A stretch of DNA of 64,000 nucleotides, from assembly GCA_030429495.1 (NCBI GenBank), contig JAUIFH010000005.1, positions 186,001-250,000 of the forward strand, read 5' to 3'. The notes beneath the pieces are model-generated. The model was not told the origin of the DNA and ran no database searches. It saw only the letters and a program-made list of their open reading frames with translations. Source of the DNA: Alphaproteobacteria bacterium (GTDB taxonomy: Bacteria > Pseudomonadota > Alphaproteobacteria > Rhodobacterales > Rhodobacteraceae). The position numbers were made by a program, and so were the translations under genes. Positions 16,598-24,875 of this stretch are shown one piece after another (position 1 is the stretch's first letter; each line of letters begins with the position of its first letter).

Positions 16598-17521
16598 ATG
16601 GCACTTCTGAATTTCCGCCGCAAGGAAACCGTGGCCCCCTCGGGCGCCAACGCCGCTGTCGAGGCCTTCCTTGAAGGCTATTCGATCGAGGTGATGCCGC
16701 GCACGGCCGAGAAGGTCGAGGATTTCCGCGACCTGCTGCCGAAAGGCACCCGCGTCTACATCGCCCATATCGACGGCACCCCGATCGAAGAGATGGTGAC
16801 GACGGCGAAGCGGCTCAACGCCGAAGGCTTCCCCGTGATGCCGCACTTCCCCGCGCGCATCATCAAGGACAAGGCCACGCTCGCCGACTGGATCGCCCGC
16901 TACCAGGGCGAGGCCGACGTGAAGCAGGCGCTTCTGCTCGGCGGTGGCATCGACACGCCGCACGGCGATTTCCACTGCTCCATGCAGCTGATGGAAACCG
17001 GCCTTTTCGACGGGTTCGACCGCCTGCATGTCGCCGGTCATCCCGAGGGCAACAAGGACATCGACCCGGACGGGTCGGACAAGAACGTGATGGACGCGCT
17101 GCGCTGGAAACAGGCGTTCAAGGAGCGCACCGATGCCAAGATGGCGATGGCGACGCAATTCTGCTTCGACGCCAAACCGGTCATCAAGTGGGTTGACCGG
17201 CTTAAGGCAGAGGGCATCGACCTTCCGGTTCATATCGGTGTCGCCGGCCCGGCCAAGCTTCAGACCCTGATCAAGTTCGCCATTGCCTGCGGCGTCGGCC
17301 CCTCGCTGAAGGTGCTTCAGAAGCGCGCGATGGACGTGACGAAGCTGCTGCTGCCGTACGAGCCGACCGAAGTGGTCGCTGCACTCGCCGCCCACAAGGC
17401 CGAAAACCCCGGCTTCGGCATCGAATCCGTGCACTTCTTCCCGCTCGGCGGTATCAAGACCAACGCAACCTGGGCCATCGAGAACGGCGGCGCTTCTGCC
17501 GCCCCGGCCGCGCAAAGCTAA
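16598..17521 (+). CDS. Methylenetetrahydrofolate reductase-like protein
   Basis: A 307-residue TIM-barrel protein of the MetF type, preceded by a good ribosome-binding site (accggagggttgca). Visible are RVYIAHIDGTPIEEMV, ALLLGGG, the HVAGHPEGNKDID segment and the TQFCFDAKPVIKW segment, matching the MetF order in which the flavin and folate sites lie. The family reduces methylene-THF to methyl-THF with NAD(P)H; in this context the reverse direction, oxidising methyl groups taken from methylated amines, is plausible. It has weaker motif conservation than housekeeping MetF and is probably a second, specialised copy. Confidence 0.8.
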   Translation: MALLNFRRKETVAPSGANAAVEAFLEGYSIEVMPRTAEKVEDFRDLLPKGTRVYIAHIDGTPIEEMVTTAKRLNAEGFPVMPHFPARIIKDKATLADWIARYQGEADVKQALLLGGGIDTPHGDFHCSMQLMETGLFDGFDRLHVAGHPEGNKDIDPDGSDKNVMDALRWKQAFKERTDAKMAMATQFCFDAKPVIKWVDRLKAEGIDLPVHIGVAGPAKLQTLIKFAIACGVGPSLKVLQKRAMDVTKLLLPYEPTEVVAALAAHKAENPGFGIESVHFFPLGGIKTNATWAIENGGASAAPAAQS

Positions 17522-17536
17522 GAGATAAGGTGAGTT

Positions 17537-18496
17537 ATGACCCGCACCGTCCTTGAATCAAAAACGAAAACCGTCGTCATCGGCTTTGACGAGCCGTTCT
17601 GCGTGATTGGCGAGCGGATCAACCCGACCGGCCGCAAGAAGCTGGCAGCCGAACTTGAGGCCGGCAACTTCTCCACCGTCGAAAAGGACGCGCTGGAGCA
17701 GGTCGCCTGCGGCGCGATGGTCCTCGATGTGAACGCGGGCGTGGTCTACAACTCCAACCCCAACCCCAACGAAACCGAACCGCCGCTGATGACCAAGATG
17801 ATCGAGATCGTCCAGGGTCTCGTCGACGTGCCGCTCTGCATCGACTCGTCGGTGCCCGGCGCGCTGGAAGCGGGCCTTGCGGCGGCGCAGGGTCGTCCGC
17901 TGCTGAACTCGGTCACCGGCGAAGAAGACCGTCTGGAGCTCGTCCTGCCGCTCGTCAAGAAATACAACGTGCCGGTCGTCGCGATCTCGAACGACGACAC
18001 CGGCATCTCGGAAGACCCCGATGTCCGCTTCGAAGTTGCCAAGAAGATCGTGCAGCGTGCGGCCGATTTCGGCATCCCGGCGCATGACATCGTTGTCGAC
18101 CCCCTTGTCATGCCGGTCGGCGCGATGGCGACCGCCGGCCGTCAGGTCTTTGCGCTGGTGCAGCGCCTGCGCGAGGAACTGGGCGTCAACACGACCTGCG
18201 GTGCGTCGAACATCTCGTTCGGCTTGCCCAATCGTCACGGCATCAACGCGGCCTTCCTACCGATGGCGATCGGCGCCGGCATGACCTCGGCGATCATGAA
18301 CCCGGTCCGTCAGGTGGAGATGGAGGCGATCCGCGCCGCAAACTTCCTGATGAACCACGATGCCAATGGCGGCGAATGGATCCGCTTCGCCAAGGTTCTG
18401 GAAGCCGTCGAAGGCGGCATGAGCTTTGCCGAAGCTTCCGCGGCGCAGAGCCAGGCCGCGTCGGGCCGCCGAGGTGGACGCCGCGCCCGCGGCTGA
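17537..18496 (+). CDS. Methyltetrahydrofolate:corrinoid methyltransferase-like (pterin-binding) protein
   Basis: A 319-residue pterin-binding TIM barrel related to dihydropteroate synthase and AcsE/MtvA/MetH methyl-THF domains. FCVIGERINPTGRKKLAAEL (residues about 16-35) is the characteristic pterin-binding start; VLDVNAGV, PLCIDSSVPGALEAGL and the GASNISFGLPNRHGINAAFL segment follow the family order. It would move a methyl group between a corrinoid protein and THF. It lies 15 bp behind the MetF-like gene. No corrinoid protein or MttB-type methyltransferase is present in this window, so the partner must be elsewhere. Confidence 0.85.
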   Translation: MTRTVLESKTKTVVIGFDEPFCVIGERINPTGRKKLAAELEAGNFSTVEKDALEQVACGAMVLDVNAGVVYNSNPNPNETEPPLMTKMIEIVQGLVDVPLCIDSSVPGALEAGLAAAQGRPLLNSVTGEEDRLELVLPLVKKYNVPVVAISNDDTGISEDPDVRFEVAKKIVQRAADFGIPAHDIVVDPLVMPVGAMATAGRQVFALVQRLREELGVNTTCGASNISFGLPNRHGINAAFLPMAIGAGMTSAIMNPVRQVEMEAIRAANFLMNHDANGGEWIRFAKVLEAVEGGMSFAEASAAQSQAASGRRGGRRARG

Positions 18497-18532
18497 CCAA
18501 CCGCGACGGAGTTGGCTGAACGCAGTCACGGA

Positions 18533-18558
18533 CATGCCCCGGCACCGGCCGGGGCATG
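18533..18558. terminator. Hairpin between convergent genes
   Basis: CATGCCCCGG (18533-18542) and CCGGGGCATG (18549-18558) form a perfect 10-bp stem with a 6-base loop. It lies between the methyltransferase-like gene and the oppositely oriented acyltransferase gene. There is no T-run, but the position suggests a bidirectional terminator. Confidence 0.6.
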
Positions 18559-18587
18559 AGGCCAAGACAGGACCTGAAGGACCGCCG

Positions 18588-19340
18588 TTACCCGGCGACC
18601 AGCCGCAGCGCCCGCGCGCGGGCGTTCGGCACCCTGCCAATTTCCAGCGCGGTGAAGACATGCACCGTGCCCAGATCGCGGTCGACAACCGCGTGATCGC
18701 TGACCCGGCCACCCATCGTCAGATAGGTCCGCAGCAGAGGCGGCAGCGTCTGAAGCGCCTTGCGCGGATCGAATGACCGCGCTTCCGCACCTTCCGCAAA
18801 TCGGACCACCTCCGGCGATCCCACTTTCGGCATCAGCCGCGGCGGTGCGAGGTATCTCTGCGCAAGCAGGGTGAACGCATCCCCGTAGGCCCATGCGTCC
18901 GTGCCGGAAAAGGACGAGCAACCAAAGATCATCTCGACACCCGCGGCATCGACCCGCGCGGTCAGCCCGCCCCATGCCAGCCGCAAAATGTCCGGGTCGT
19001 GCCGCCCTGGATCAAGGCAGAACCGCCCGAGTTCGATCATCTTGCCCGCAAAGCCTGCCAGCGGCGCGAGGTCGTAGAACTGTGCGGCATAGCTTTGCCC
19101 GACCTCCCTGCCGTCAGCCAGCATCATCAGCCGGAAGGCCGCAACCAGAACGCCGGTGTCCTTCTCTTCGATAAGAACATGATCGCAGGCCGCGTCGAAA
19201 CGGTCGCCATCACCGCCGGCCCCTTCTTGCCGTTCGCGTCCTGCACGAAAGGCGCGCCAGCGCAAATCCAGCGCCCGCGCCACATCCTCTTCCGTTGCGG
19301 CGGTGCGCAGGGAGTAGCGCCCCCTCGTCAGCAGAGTCAT
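18588..19340 (-). CDS. olsB: L-ornithine N-alpha-acyltransferase
   Basis: A 250-residue GNAT-type acyltransferase of the OlsB family. It attaches a 3-hydroxyacyl chain from acyl-ACP to the alpha-amino group of ornithine, making lyso-ornithine lipid. The conserved KMIELGRFCLDPGRHDPDIL block (about residues 100-119) and the GCSSFSGTD and PPLLRTYLTMGGRVS segments are diagnostic of the family. The second enzyme, OlsA, is not adjacent. It is divergent from msrB with a shared 103-bp promoter region. Confidence 0.88.
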   Translation of the reverse strand: MTLLTRGRYSLRTAATEEDVARALDLRWRAFRAGRERQEGAGGDGDRFDAACDHVLIEEKDTGVLVAAFRLMMLADGREVGQSYAAQFYDLAPLAGFAGKMIELGRFCLDPGRHDPDILRLAWGGLTARVDAAGVEMIFGCSSFSGTDAWAYGDAFTLLAQRYLAPPRLMPKVGSPEVVRFAEGAEARSFDPRKALQTLPPLLRTYLTMGGRVSDHAVVDRDLGTVHVFTALEIGRVPNARARALRLVAG

Positions 19341-19443
19341 CGACTGGTTTCTCCGACTTGGCGCAAGCGCGTTTGCACCCTAAAATCCGTTCAAGGCATT
19401 GTAACGCAGGTCCGCGCAGGAAGGACACCGATCAGGAGGAGCA

Positions 19444-19839
19444 ATGGCCGAAAAGATCACGAAATCGGACGAGGACTGGCGCGCCCAGTTGTCCGACCTC
19501 GCCTATCGGGTCACGCGCAAGCACGCGACGGAACGCGCCTTCACCCATGACGACTTCCCCGACATGCCCGCGACCTTCCATTGCATCTGCTGTGGTCAGC
19601 CGCTGTTCAGTTCCGAGGCGAAGTTCGACTCCGGCACCGGGTGGCCCAGCTTCTTCCGGCCGCTCAGTCCGGACGCGATCGGCGAAAGCGAGGACCGCAG
19701 CTGGTTCATGCGCCGGACCGAGGTGCATTGCGCGGCCTGCGACGCCCATCTCGGTCACGTCTTTCCCGACGGGCCGAAGCCCAGCGGCCTACGCTATTGC
19801 ATAAACGGTGTTGCGCTGGATCATAGGCCGGCTGACTGA
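19444..19839 (+). CDS. msrB: Peptide-methionine (R)-S-oxide reductase
   Basis: A 131-residue MsrB, the usual length. It reduces the R epimer of methionine sulfoxide in proteins. Two zinc-binding CxxC pairs (CICCGQ and CAACDAH) and the [10 protein letters not shown] and RYCING motifs (catalytic cysteine in the latter) are present. A strong ribosome-binding site (aggagga) precedes the ATG at 19444. It appears monocistronic. Confidence 0.95.
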   Translation: MAEKITKSDEDWRAQLSDLAYRVTRKHATERAFTHDDFPDMPATFHCICCGQPLFSSEAKFDSGTGWPSFFRPLSPDAIGESEDRSWFMRRTEVHCAACDAHLGHVFPDGPKPSGLRYCINGVALDHRPAD

Positions 19840-19853
19840 CGGGGTCAGGTCCG

Positions 19854-20315
19854 TCAGTTGTCGCCAATCACCTGACCGGCGCTGATATTGCCGATATTGC
19901 CGAGAAGCTGGCGCAGGAAGCTCAGACCCTTGATGTTGCTGTCGGTCACACGCCGCGACAGCACCACGGCCTGACCGTTCTCAAGCCCGAAGCGTTCGAC
20001 ATTCTCGACCGTTCCGCCTTCGTCGAAGCTGATGGCGAGAACCTCGCGGTCCACCTCCTGCGGCGCCTTGGCGCCATAGTGGCGGAACCGACTGCCGACA
20101 TAGTACCAGGCGGCCCCGGTCAGAAGCCCCGTCGATGAGGGCCGCCCGACGGCGCGGGCCACGGTCTCGCGCGTCGATTCGCCGACGACGATCTTCGCAA
20201 GCTCCTCATCACGCGGAACATAGCCGTGGTTCTGATAGACTGCCGTGCAGGCCGCCAGTGCGATGAGCGCCAATGCGCCCACGCCGCGCCGCATCCCGGA
20301 ACCGAGCCTACCCAT
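19854..20315 (-). CDS. bamE: Outer membrane assembly lipoprotein BamE (SmpA/OmlA)
   Basis: A 153-residue lipoprotein. The signal sequence ends in the lipobox LAAC, with the lipidated cysteine at about residue 23. The mature part carries the SmpA/OmlA fold pattern: RDEELAKIVVGESTRETVARAVGRPSS (BLIP-like start), WYYVGSRF and later VLAISFDEGGTVENVERF. It is a component of the BAM complex that inserts outer-membrane beta barrels. An internal ATG seven codons later (20294) is an alternative start. It is divergent from the DUF177 gene, as in many Rhodobacteraceae. Confidence 0.88.
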   Translation of the reverse strand: MGRLGSGMRRGVGALALIALAACTAVYQNHGYVPRDEELAKIVVGESTRETVARAVGRPSSTGLLTGAAWYYVGSRFRHYGAKAPQEVDREVLAISFDEGGTVENVERFGLENGQAVVLSRRVTDSNIKGLSFLRQLLGNIGNISAGQVIGDN

Positions 20316-20396
20316 ACCGCCCTCTTGCCTTGTCGCCTCAAGCCTTCTATCCGGCTTACAACATGCCGGGGCAGTCCTTCAAGGACAGAAGCCACC

Positions 20397-20987
20397 ATGC
20401 TGAACCGGCCCTGCCGAGTCACGGGAAATCGCGTCATGCCGAACACATATCCTCCGTTCTCCCACCCGCTTCGCGTCGCTGACCTCGCCGCGCGGAAGCC
20501 TACCCGCTTCGACCTCGCACCCGATGCGGCGGCGCGCGGCGCGATGGCGGCGGACCTCGGCCTCTCCGGCCTGGAAAAGCTGAACATGCGCGGCGAACTG
20601 CGGCCGCAGGGCCGCGGGGACTGGGTGCTGGAGGCGACATTCGGCGCGACGGTCACGCAGCCCTGCATCGTGACGCTCGCCCCGGTCGTGACGCGGATCG
20701 AGGAGCGTGTGCTGCGACGCTACATCGCGGATATGCCCGAACCCGAGGGCGAGGAAATCGAGATGCCCGAGGACGACAGCGCCGAACCGCTGCCCGCCGT
20801 GATCGACCTCGGCGCGGTTCTGACCGAGGCGCTGGCACTGGCGCTGCCGCTATATCCCCGCGCGGACGGGGCGGAGCTTGGAACGGTCAGCCAGGCCGCG
20901 CCGGGCGCTGAGCCGATCACGGACGAGGCAACACGCCCGTTCGCCGGCCTTGCGGAGTTGATGAAAAAGGGCCGCGACGAAACATGA
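20397..20987 (+). CDS. DUF177 (YceD) family protein
   Basis: About 196 residues from the ATG at 20397, which has an aaggac ribosome-binding site; an alternative ATG is at 20436. The segment LRGELRPQGRGDWVLEATFGATVTQPCIVTLAPV (here MRGELRPQGR...) shows the YceD pattern, in which a conserved cysteine follows a beta strand, and an acidic stretch PEGEEIEMPEDDSAE follows. YceD proteins are linked to 23S rRNA accumulation/ribosome biogenesis in other bacteria. It is immediately upstream of rpmF and plsX, the standard arrangement. Confidence 0.88.
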   Translation: MLNRPCRVTGNRVMPNTYPPFSHPLRVADLAARKPTRFDLAPDAAARGAMAADLGLSGLEKLNMRGELRPQGRGDWVLEATFGATVTQPCIVTLAPVVTRIEERVLRRYIADMPEPEGEEIEMPEDDSAEPLPAVIDLGAVLTEALALALPLYPRADGAELGTVSQAAPGAEPITDEATRPFAGLAELMKKGRDET

Positions 20988-21030
20988 GTTGCCGGAATGC
21001 CGATCGTTCGGGAAAAGCGCCAGAAAACAC

Positions 21031-21058
21031 TTGCGCCTGCCCGGAATCGCAGTATGTT
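21031..21058 (+). promoter_or_regulatory. Candidate promoter of the rpmF-plsX-fabH cluster
   Basis: TTGCGC (21031-21036) and TATGTT (21053-21058), spaced by 16 bases, lie about 105 bp before rpmF. Consensus match only. Confidence 0.4.
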
Positions 21059-21165
21059 CCCGGCCTCGCTTGAACGTTGGGTTTGCACCCGGCAGCAGTG
21101 CGCCGCCCGTGCCGAAATCCCAGGAAAACCGGGGCCTAGCCCCCAGAAGAACCCGAGGTTGAGAC

Positions 21166-21372
21166 ATGGCTGTCCCTCAGAACCGAGTCACGCGGTCCCG
21201 CCGCAACATGCGCCGCGCCCACGATGCTCTGGTCGCTGCAAACCCGAATGAGTGCCCGAACTGCGGCGAACTGAAGCGTCCGCATCACGTTTGCGGCGCG
21301 TGTGGTCACTACAATGACCGCGAAGTGGTCGCCCAGACCGCCGAGATCGATCTGGACGAAGACGCAGCGTAA
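21166..21372 (+). CDS. rpmF: 50S ribosomal protein L32
   Basis: A 68-residue basic protein ([20 protein letters not shown]) with the L32 zinc-ribbon style cysteines ([18 protein letters not shown]). It is a structural protein of the large ribosomal subunit. The gene position before plsX and fabH is conserved across proteobacteria. Confidence 0.97.
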   Translation: MAVPQNRVTRSRRNMRRAHDALVAANPNECPNCGELKRPHHVCGACGHYNDREVVAQTAEIDLDEDAA

Positions 21373-21396
21373 GCTGGCGTCCGTTCGGTCGGCACC

Positions 21397-22518
21397 ATGC
21401 CATCAGCAGATGCCAATGCGCCCGAGGCCCCCGGACACGGGACCTCGGGCCGTATTGTTATTTCCGTCGATGCCATGGGTGGCGACAACGGGCCGGCGGC
21501 GGTCATCGCCGGCATGGCCCTGTCCGCCGCGAAGAACCCGGACATAGAGTTCATCCTGCACGGCCCGGAAGAGGAGCTGACACGGCTTCTCGACAAGCGC
21601 CCCGAGTTGAAGGGCCGCTGCCGGCTGCGCCATGCGACCGGCGTCGTCTCAATGGACGACAAGCCAGGACAGGTCATGCGCCACGGAGAGGGTACCTCGA
21701 TGTGGTCCGCGATCGAAAGCGTGCGCAACCGTGAGGCGACGGTCGCGGTCAGCTGCGGCAATACCGGCGCGCTGATGGCGCTTTCCGTGATCCGGCTGCG
21801 CAAGCTGCCCGGCGTCAACCGCCCTGCCATCGCCTGCCTTTGGCCCTCGCGCAACGAGGTCGGGTTCAACGTGATGCTGGACGTAGGCGCCGACATCAAG
21901 GCCGAGGCGCCGGACCTTCTGCAATACGCTCTGATGGGCACCTCCTACGCCCGTAACGGTCTAGGCATCGCCCGGCCGCGTGTCGGGCTTCTCAATGTCG
22001 GCACCGAAGACCACAAGGGCCGCGCTGAGTTGAAGGCGGCGCACGACCTGGTCGCGGCGGCGACCGAAACCGGCGATTTCGACTATGTCGGATTCGTCGA
22101 GGGCGGAGACCTTCCCTCGGCCCGGGTCGACGTGATCGTGACCGACGGATTCACCGGCAATGTCGCGCTCAAGACCGGCGAGGGCACGGCGAAACTCGTC
22201 GGCGATTTCCTGAAGGAAGCCTTCAACGCCGGGATGCTGTCGCGCTTCGCGGCCCTGCTCGCTCTTGGCTCGCTGAAGCGTTTGCAGCGGCGGATCGACC
22301 CGCGCCGCGTCAACGGCGGGGTTTTCCTCGGGCTGAACGGAACCGTCGTCAAATCCCACGGCTCGGCAGATGCGACGGGTATCTCGGCCGCGATCAAACT
22401 TGCCTTCACGCTTGCGAAATCGGGCTATCAGGAGCGTCTCGCGGCACGGGTTGCCTCTGCCACGCAGGCGGGGCAGGATGCCGCGCAAAACAACAACGAG
22501 AACGGGACATCCACATGA
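21397..22518 (+). CDS. plsX: Phosphate acyltransferase PlsX
   Basis: A 373-residue enzyme that converts acyl-ACP to acyl-phosphate for the PlsY pathway of phospholipid synthesis. The N-terminal ISVDAMGGDNGPAAVIAG segment, SCGNTGALMALS and DVIVTDGFTGNVALKTGEG segments are signatures. About 20 extra residues precede the conserved start. Its stop overlaps the fabH start by 4 bases. Confidence 0.97.
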   Translation: MPSADANAPEAPGHGTSGRIVISVDAMGGDNGPAAVIAGMALSAAKNPDIEFILHGPEEELTRLLDKRPELKGRCRLRHATGVVSMDDKPGQVMRHGEGTSMWSAIESVRNREATVAVSCGNTGALMALSVIRLRKLPGVNRPAIACLWPSRNEVGFNVMLDVGADIKAEAPDLLQYALMGTSYARNGLGIARPRVGLLNVGTEDHKGRAELKAAHDLVAAATETGDFDYVGFVEGGDLPSARVDVIVTDGFTGNVALKTGEGTAKLVGDFLKEAFNAGMLSRFAALLALGSLKRLQRRIDPRRVNGGVFLGLNGTVVKSHGSADATGISAAIKLAFTLAKSGYQERLAARVASATQAGQDAAQNNNENGTST

Positions 22519-23489
22519 CAATCCGTGCCGTGGTTCGGGGCGTCGGGCACTACCTGCCTGAACGCGTGGTTCCGAATTCCGAATTCGAGGCACGGGTCGA
22601 GACGTCCGATGAATGGATCCGCGCGCGCACCGGGATCGAACGGCGCCACTTCGCCGCCGAGGGCGAAACCACCTCCGACCTCGGCGCCAACGCGGCGCGC
22701 GCGGCGCTTGCCGATGCCGGGATGGAGGCAACCGACCTCGACGCAATCATCGTCGCGACATCGACCGCTGACCTGACCTTCCCTTCCGCCGCGACGATGG
22801 TACAGGCGAAACTTGGGATGCGGTCCGGTTTCGCCTTTGACGTGCAGGCGGTCTGCGCCGGCTTCATCTTCGCCATGTCGAACGCCAACGCGCTGATCCT
22901 GTCGGGTCAGGCACAACGCGTTCTGGTCATCGGCGCCGAGACCTTCAGCCGGATTCTGGATTTCGAAGACCGCGCCACCTGCGTTCTCTTCGGCGATGGC
23001 GCGGGCGCTGTCGTGCTTGAAGCGACGGAAGGTACCGGCACCAGCGACGATCGCGGCATTCTCGCCACCGATCTGCACAGCGACGGCAGCTACTGCGATC
23101 TTCTCTATGTCGACGGCGGGGTCTCCACGACGGGAACCGCCGGGCATCTGCGGATGCAGGGCAATCAGGTCTTCCGCCACGCCGTCGAAAAGCTGGCGCA
23201 GACGGCCCATGCCTCGCTCGCCAAGGTCGGCCTTTCGGGCGGCGATGTCGACTGGATCGTGCCGCATCAGGCGAATCTCCGGATCATCTCGGCCACCGCG
23301 CAACGGATGCAGGTGCCGATGGAGCGCGTCGTGGTCACGGTGCAGGACCATGGCAACACTTCGGCTGCATCGATTCCCCTCGCGCTGTCGGTCGGAAAGG
23401 CGCGCGGGCAGATCAAACAGGGCGATCTGATCGTCACCGAGGCGATCGGCGGCGGGCTGAGCTGGGGTTCCGTCGTCCTGCGTTGGTGA
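22515..23489 (+). CDS. fabH: Beta-ketoacyl-ACP synthase III
   Basis: A 324-residue KAS III that starts fatty acid chains by condensing acetyl-CoA with malonyl-ACP. The catalytic triad is visible: Cys in DVQAVCAGFIF (about residue 115), His in PHQANLR (about 251), Asn in DHGNTSAAS (about 281). It overlaps plsX and is followed by a hairpin with a T-run. Confidence 0.97.
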   Translation: MTIRAVVRGVGHYLPERVVPNSEFEARVETSDEWIRARTGIERRHFAAEGETTSDLGANAARAALADAGMEATDLDAIIVATSTADLTFPSAATMVQAKLGMRSGFAFDVQAVCAGFIFAMSNANALILSGQAQRVLVIGAETFSRILDFEDRATCVLFGDGAGAVVLEATEGTGTSDDRGILATDLHSDGSYCDLLYVDGGVSTTGTAGHLRMQGNQVFRHAVEKLAQTAHASLAKVGLSGGDVDWIVPHQANLRIISATAQRMQVPMERVVVTVQDHGNTSAASIPLALSVGKARGQIKQGDLIVTEAIGGGLSWGSVVLRW

Positions 23490-23509
23490 AACGCCGCTTG
23501 AAAGCCCGG

Positions 23510-23541
23510 ACCCAAGCCATTGATATTGACTTGGGTTTTTA
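23510..23541 (+). terminator. Intrinsic terminator after fabH
   Basis: ACCCAAG (23510-23516) and CTTGGGT (23530-23536) form a 7-bp stem with a 13-base loop, followed by TTTTTAAA. The loop contains an ATTGA-rich stretch that may overlap the ihfA promoter. Confidence 0.6.
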
Positions 23542-23579
23542 AACCGCCCATCCTCCGCAAAGTCATCCGGGGGGACAAG

Positions 23580-23882
23580 ATGAGCGAAAAGACCCTGACG
23601 CGCATGGATCTGAGCGAGGCCGTATTCCGCGAAGTCGGACTTTCTCGTAATGAATCCGCACAGTTGGTCGAAGGCGTGCTGCAACATATGTCGGACGCGC
23701 TGGTCGGTGGAGAGACGGTGAAGATCTCGTCTTTCGGCACGTTTTCCGTCCGCGACAAAGCGGCGAGGATCGGCCGCAATCCCAAGACCGGCGACGAAGT
23801 TCCGATTCATCCGCGTCGTGTTCTGACGTTCAGGCCTTCTCATCTGATGAAGGATCGCGTGGCGGACGGCAACAAGAGCTGA
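23580..23882 (+). CDS. ihfA: Integration host factor, alpha subunit
   Basis: A 100-residue HU/IHF-fold DNA-bending protein. [30 protein letters not shown] shows the conserved beta-arm start and the intercalating proline in RNPKTG. The start at 23580 follows a ccggggggacaag ribosome-binding site; the frame is open to 23520. Location between fabH and a MerR gene is typical of IhfA (not HU). Confidence 0.94.
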   Translation: MSEKTLTRMDLSEAVFREVGLSRNESAQLVEGVLQHMSDALVGGETVKISSFGTFSVRDKAARIGRNPKTGDEVPIHPRRVLTFRPSHLMKDRVADGNKS

Positions 23883-23892
23883 GGCGGGCAGT

Positions 23893-24651
23893 ATGGAGAA
23901 ATCGGCTGAGGCATTTCGCACGATCAGCGAAGTCTCGGAGCTTCTCGACACACCGGCGCACGTTCTGCGGTTCTGGGAAAGCCGGTTCTCGCAGGTGCGG
24001 CCGGTCAAGCGCGCCGGCGGACGGCGCTACTACCGGCCCGGCGACGTCGCCCTGCTGAGCGGGATCAAGCGCCTGTTGCACGAGGATGGAATCACCATCC
24101 GCGGCGTCCAGAAGATTCTGAAGGAGCAGGGCATACGCCATGTCTCCGGCATGTCGAAGGTCGACCTGACGGCGGCCGATGCGGGTGCGACGGAGCCTCC
24201 GGCTCCCCGCCCCGACGCCGCCAAGCGCCCGGAAACGCCTGCCTGGCCGGTCTCGCCCAGCCCCGACGCGGCCGACGACAGCGACCGGCTGATGCCGGAC
24301 CCCGACGATATCGCCGCGCCGGTCGCCGACCCGGCCGCCAACCTCGGCGAAGCACCGATGGATGTCGACGTCCCCACGCTGCCCTTTGGCGAGGCGGGCA
24401 ACGTTCTATCGCTGACCACACCCGCCGTCGATAGCGCGCCTGAAAGGACGGCCGAACCGGAAGCACCCGCAGTTCCCGACAGACCGGACGACATCACCAC
24501 GCCGGACCGGCATCCCCCCGCGGCGGCGATGCTGCGGGCCATGGACGCCCTGCGCGTGCGCGACAAGCGCAGCGAACTCACCTCCGTCTATCTGCGGCTT
24601 GTCGACCTCAAGGAACGCCTCGCCCGCAGCGACGGCGCCGGACGCGACTGA
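23893..24651 (+). CDS. MerR family transcriptional regulator
   Basis: A 252-residue protein whose first about 75 residues are a MerR helix-turn-helix ([25 protein letters not shown] ... [31 protein letters not shown]). The remaining 170 residues are a low-complexity Pro/Asp/Ala linker and a C-terminal helix ([29 protein letters not shown]) that may dimerise. There is no metal- or drug-binding domain. It follows ihfA by 10 bases, a conserved pairing in alphaproteobacteria; the target is not known. Confidence 0.9.
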   Translation: MEKSAEAFRTISEVSELLDTPAHVLRFWESRFSQVRPVKRAGGRRYYRPGDVALLSGIKRLLHEDGITIRGVQKILKEQGIRHVSGMSKVDLTAADAGATEPPAPRPDAAKRPETPAWPVSPSPDAADDSDRLMPDPDDIAAPVADPAANLGEAPMDVDVPTLPFGEAGNVLSLTTPAVDSAPERTAEPEAPAVPDRPDDITTPDRHPPAAAMLRAMDALRVRDKRSELTSVYLRLVDLKERLARSDGAGRD

Positions 24652-24701
24652 TCCGGCCGGATGATCCCCGTTCCGCGCGACATGCCGCAGCGTTTTGGCG
24701 C

Positions 24702-24731
24702 TTGCCCCTACCCCCGCAATCGGCCTATACA
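24702..24731 (+). promoter_or_regulatory. Candidate promoter of tRNA-Pro
   Basis: TTGCCC (24702-24707) and TATACA (24726-24731) with 18-base spacing; the predicted start point is only a few bases before the tRNA. Confidence 0.4.
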
Positions 24732-24740
24732 CCGCCGCGT

Positions 24741-24818
24741 CGGGCCGTGGCGCAGCCTGGTTAGCGCGTCCGTCTGGGGGGCGGAAGGTCGCGAGTTCGA
24801 ATCTCGCCGGCCCGACCA
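24741..24818 (+). tRNA. tRNA-Pro (anticodon GGG)
   Basis: Acceptor CGGGCCG pairs with CGGCCCG, followed by discriminator A and encoded CCA. The anticodon loop CTGGGGG gives GGG, reading CCC/CCU. The T-loop GAGTTCGAATCTC is canonical. Confidence 0.97.
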
Positions 24819-24825
24819 TCACCGA

Positions 24826-24859
24826 AACGCCCACCCCTTCGCGGGGGTGGGCGTTCGTT
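24826..24859 (+). terminator. Strong hairpin terminator after tRNA-Pro
   Basis: AACGCCCACCCC (24826-24837) and GGGGTGGGCGTT (24844-24855) form a perfect 12-bp stem with a 6-base loop, followed by cgttta. Confidence 0.85.
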
Positions 24860-24875
24860 TACCCGGGAGGGCCAG

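Noticed and set aside
16025-17515. 496-residue antisense frame over the MetF-like gene
   Set aside because: Shadow frame; start and context are unsupported.
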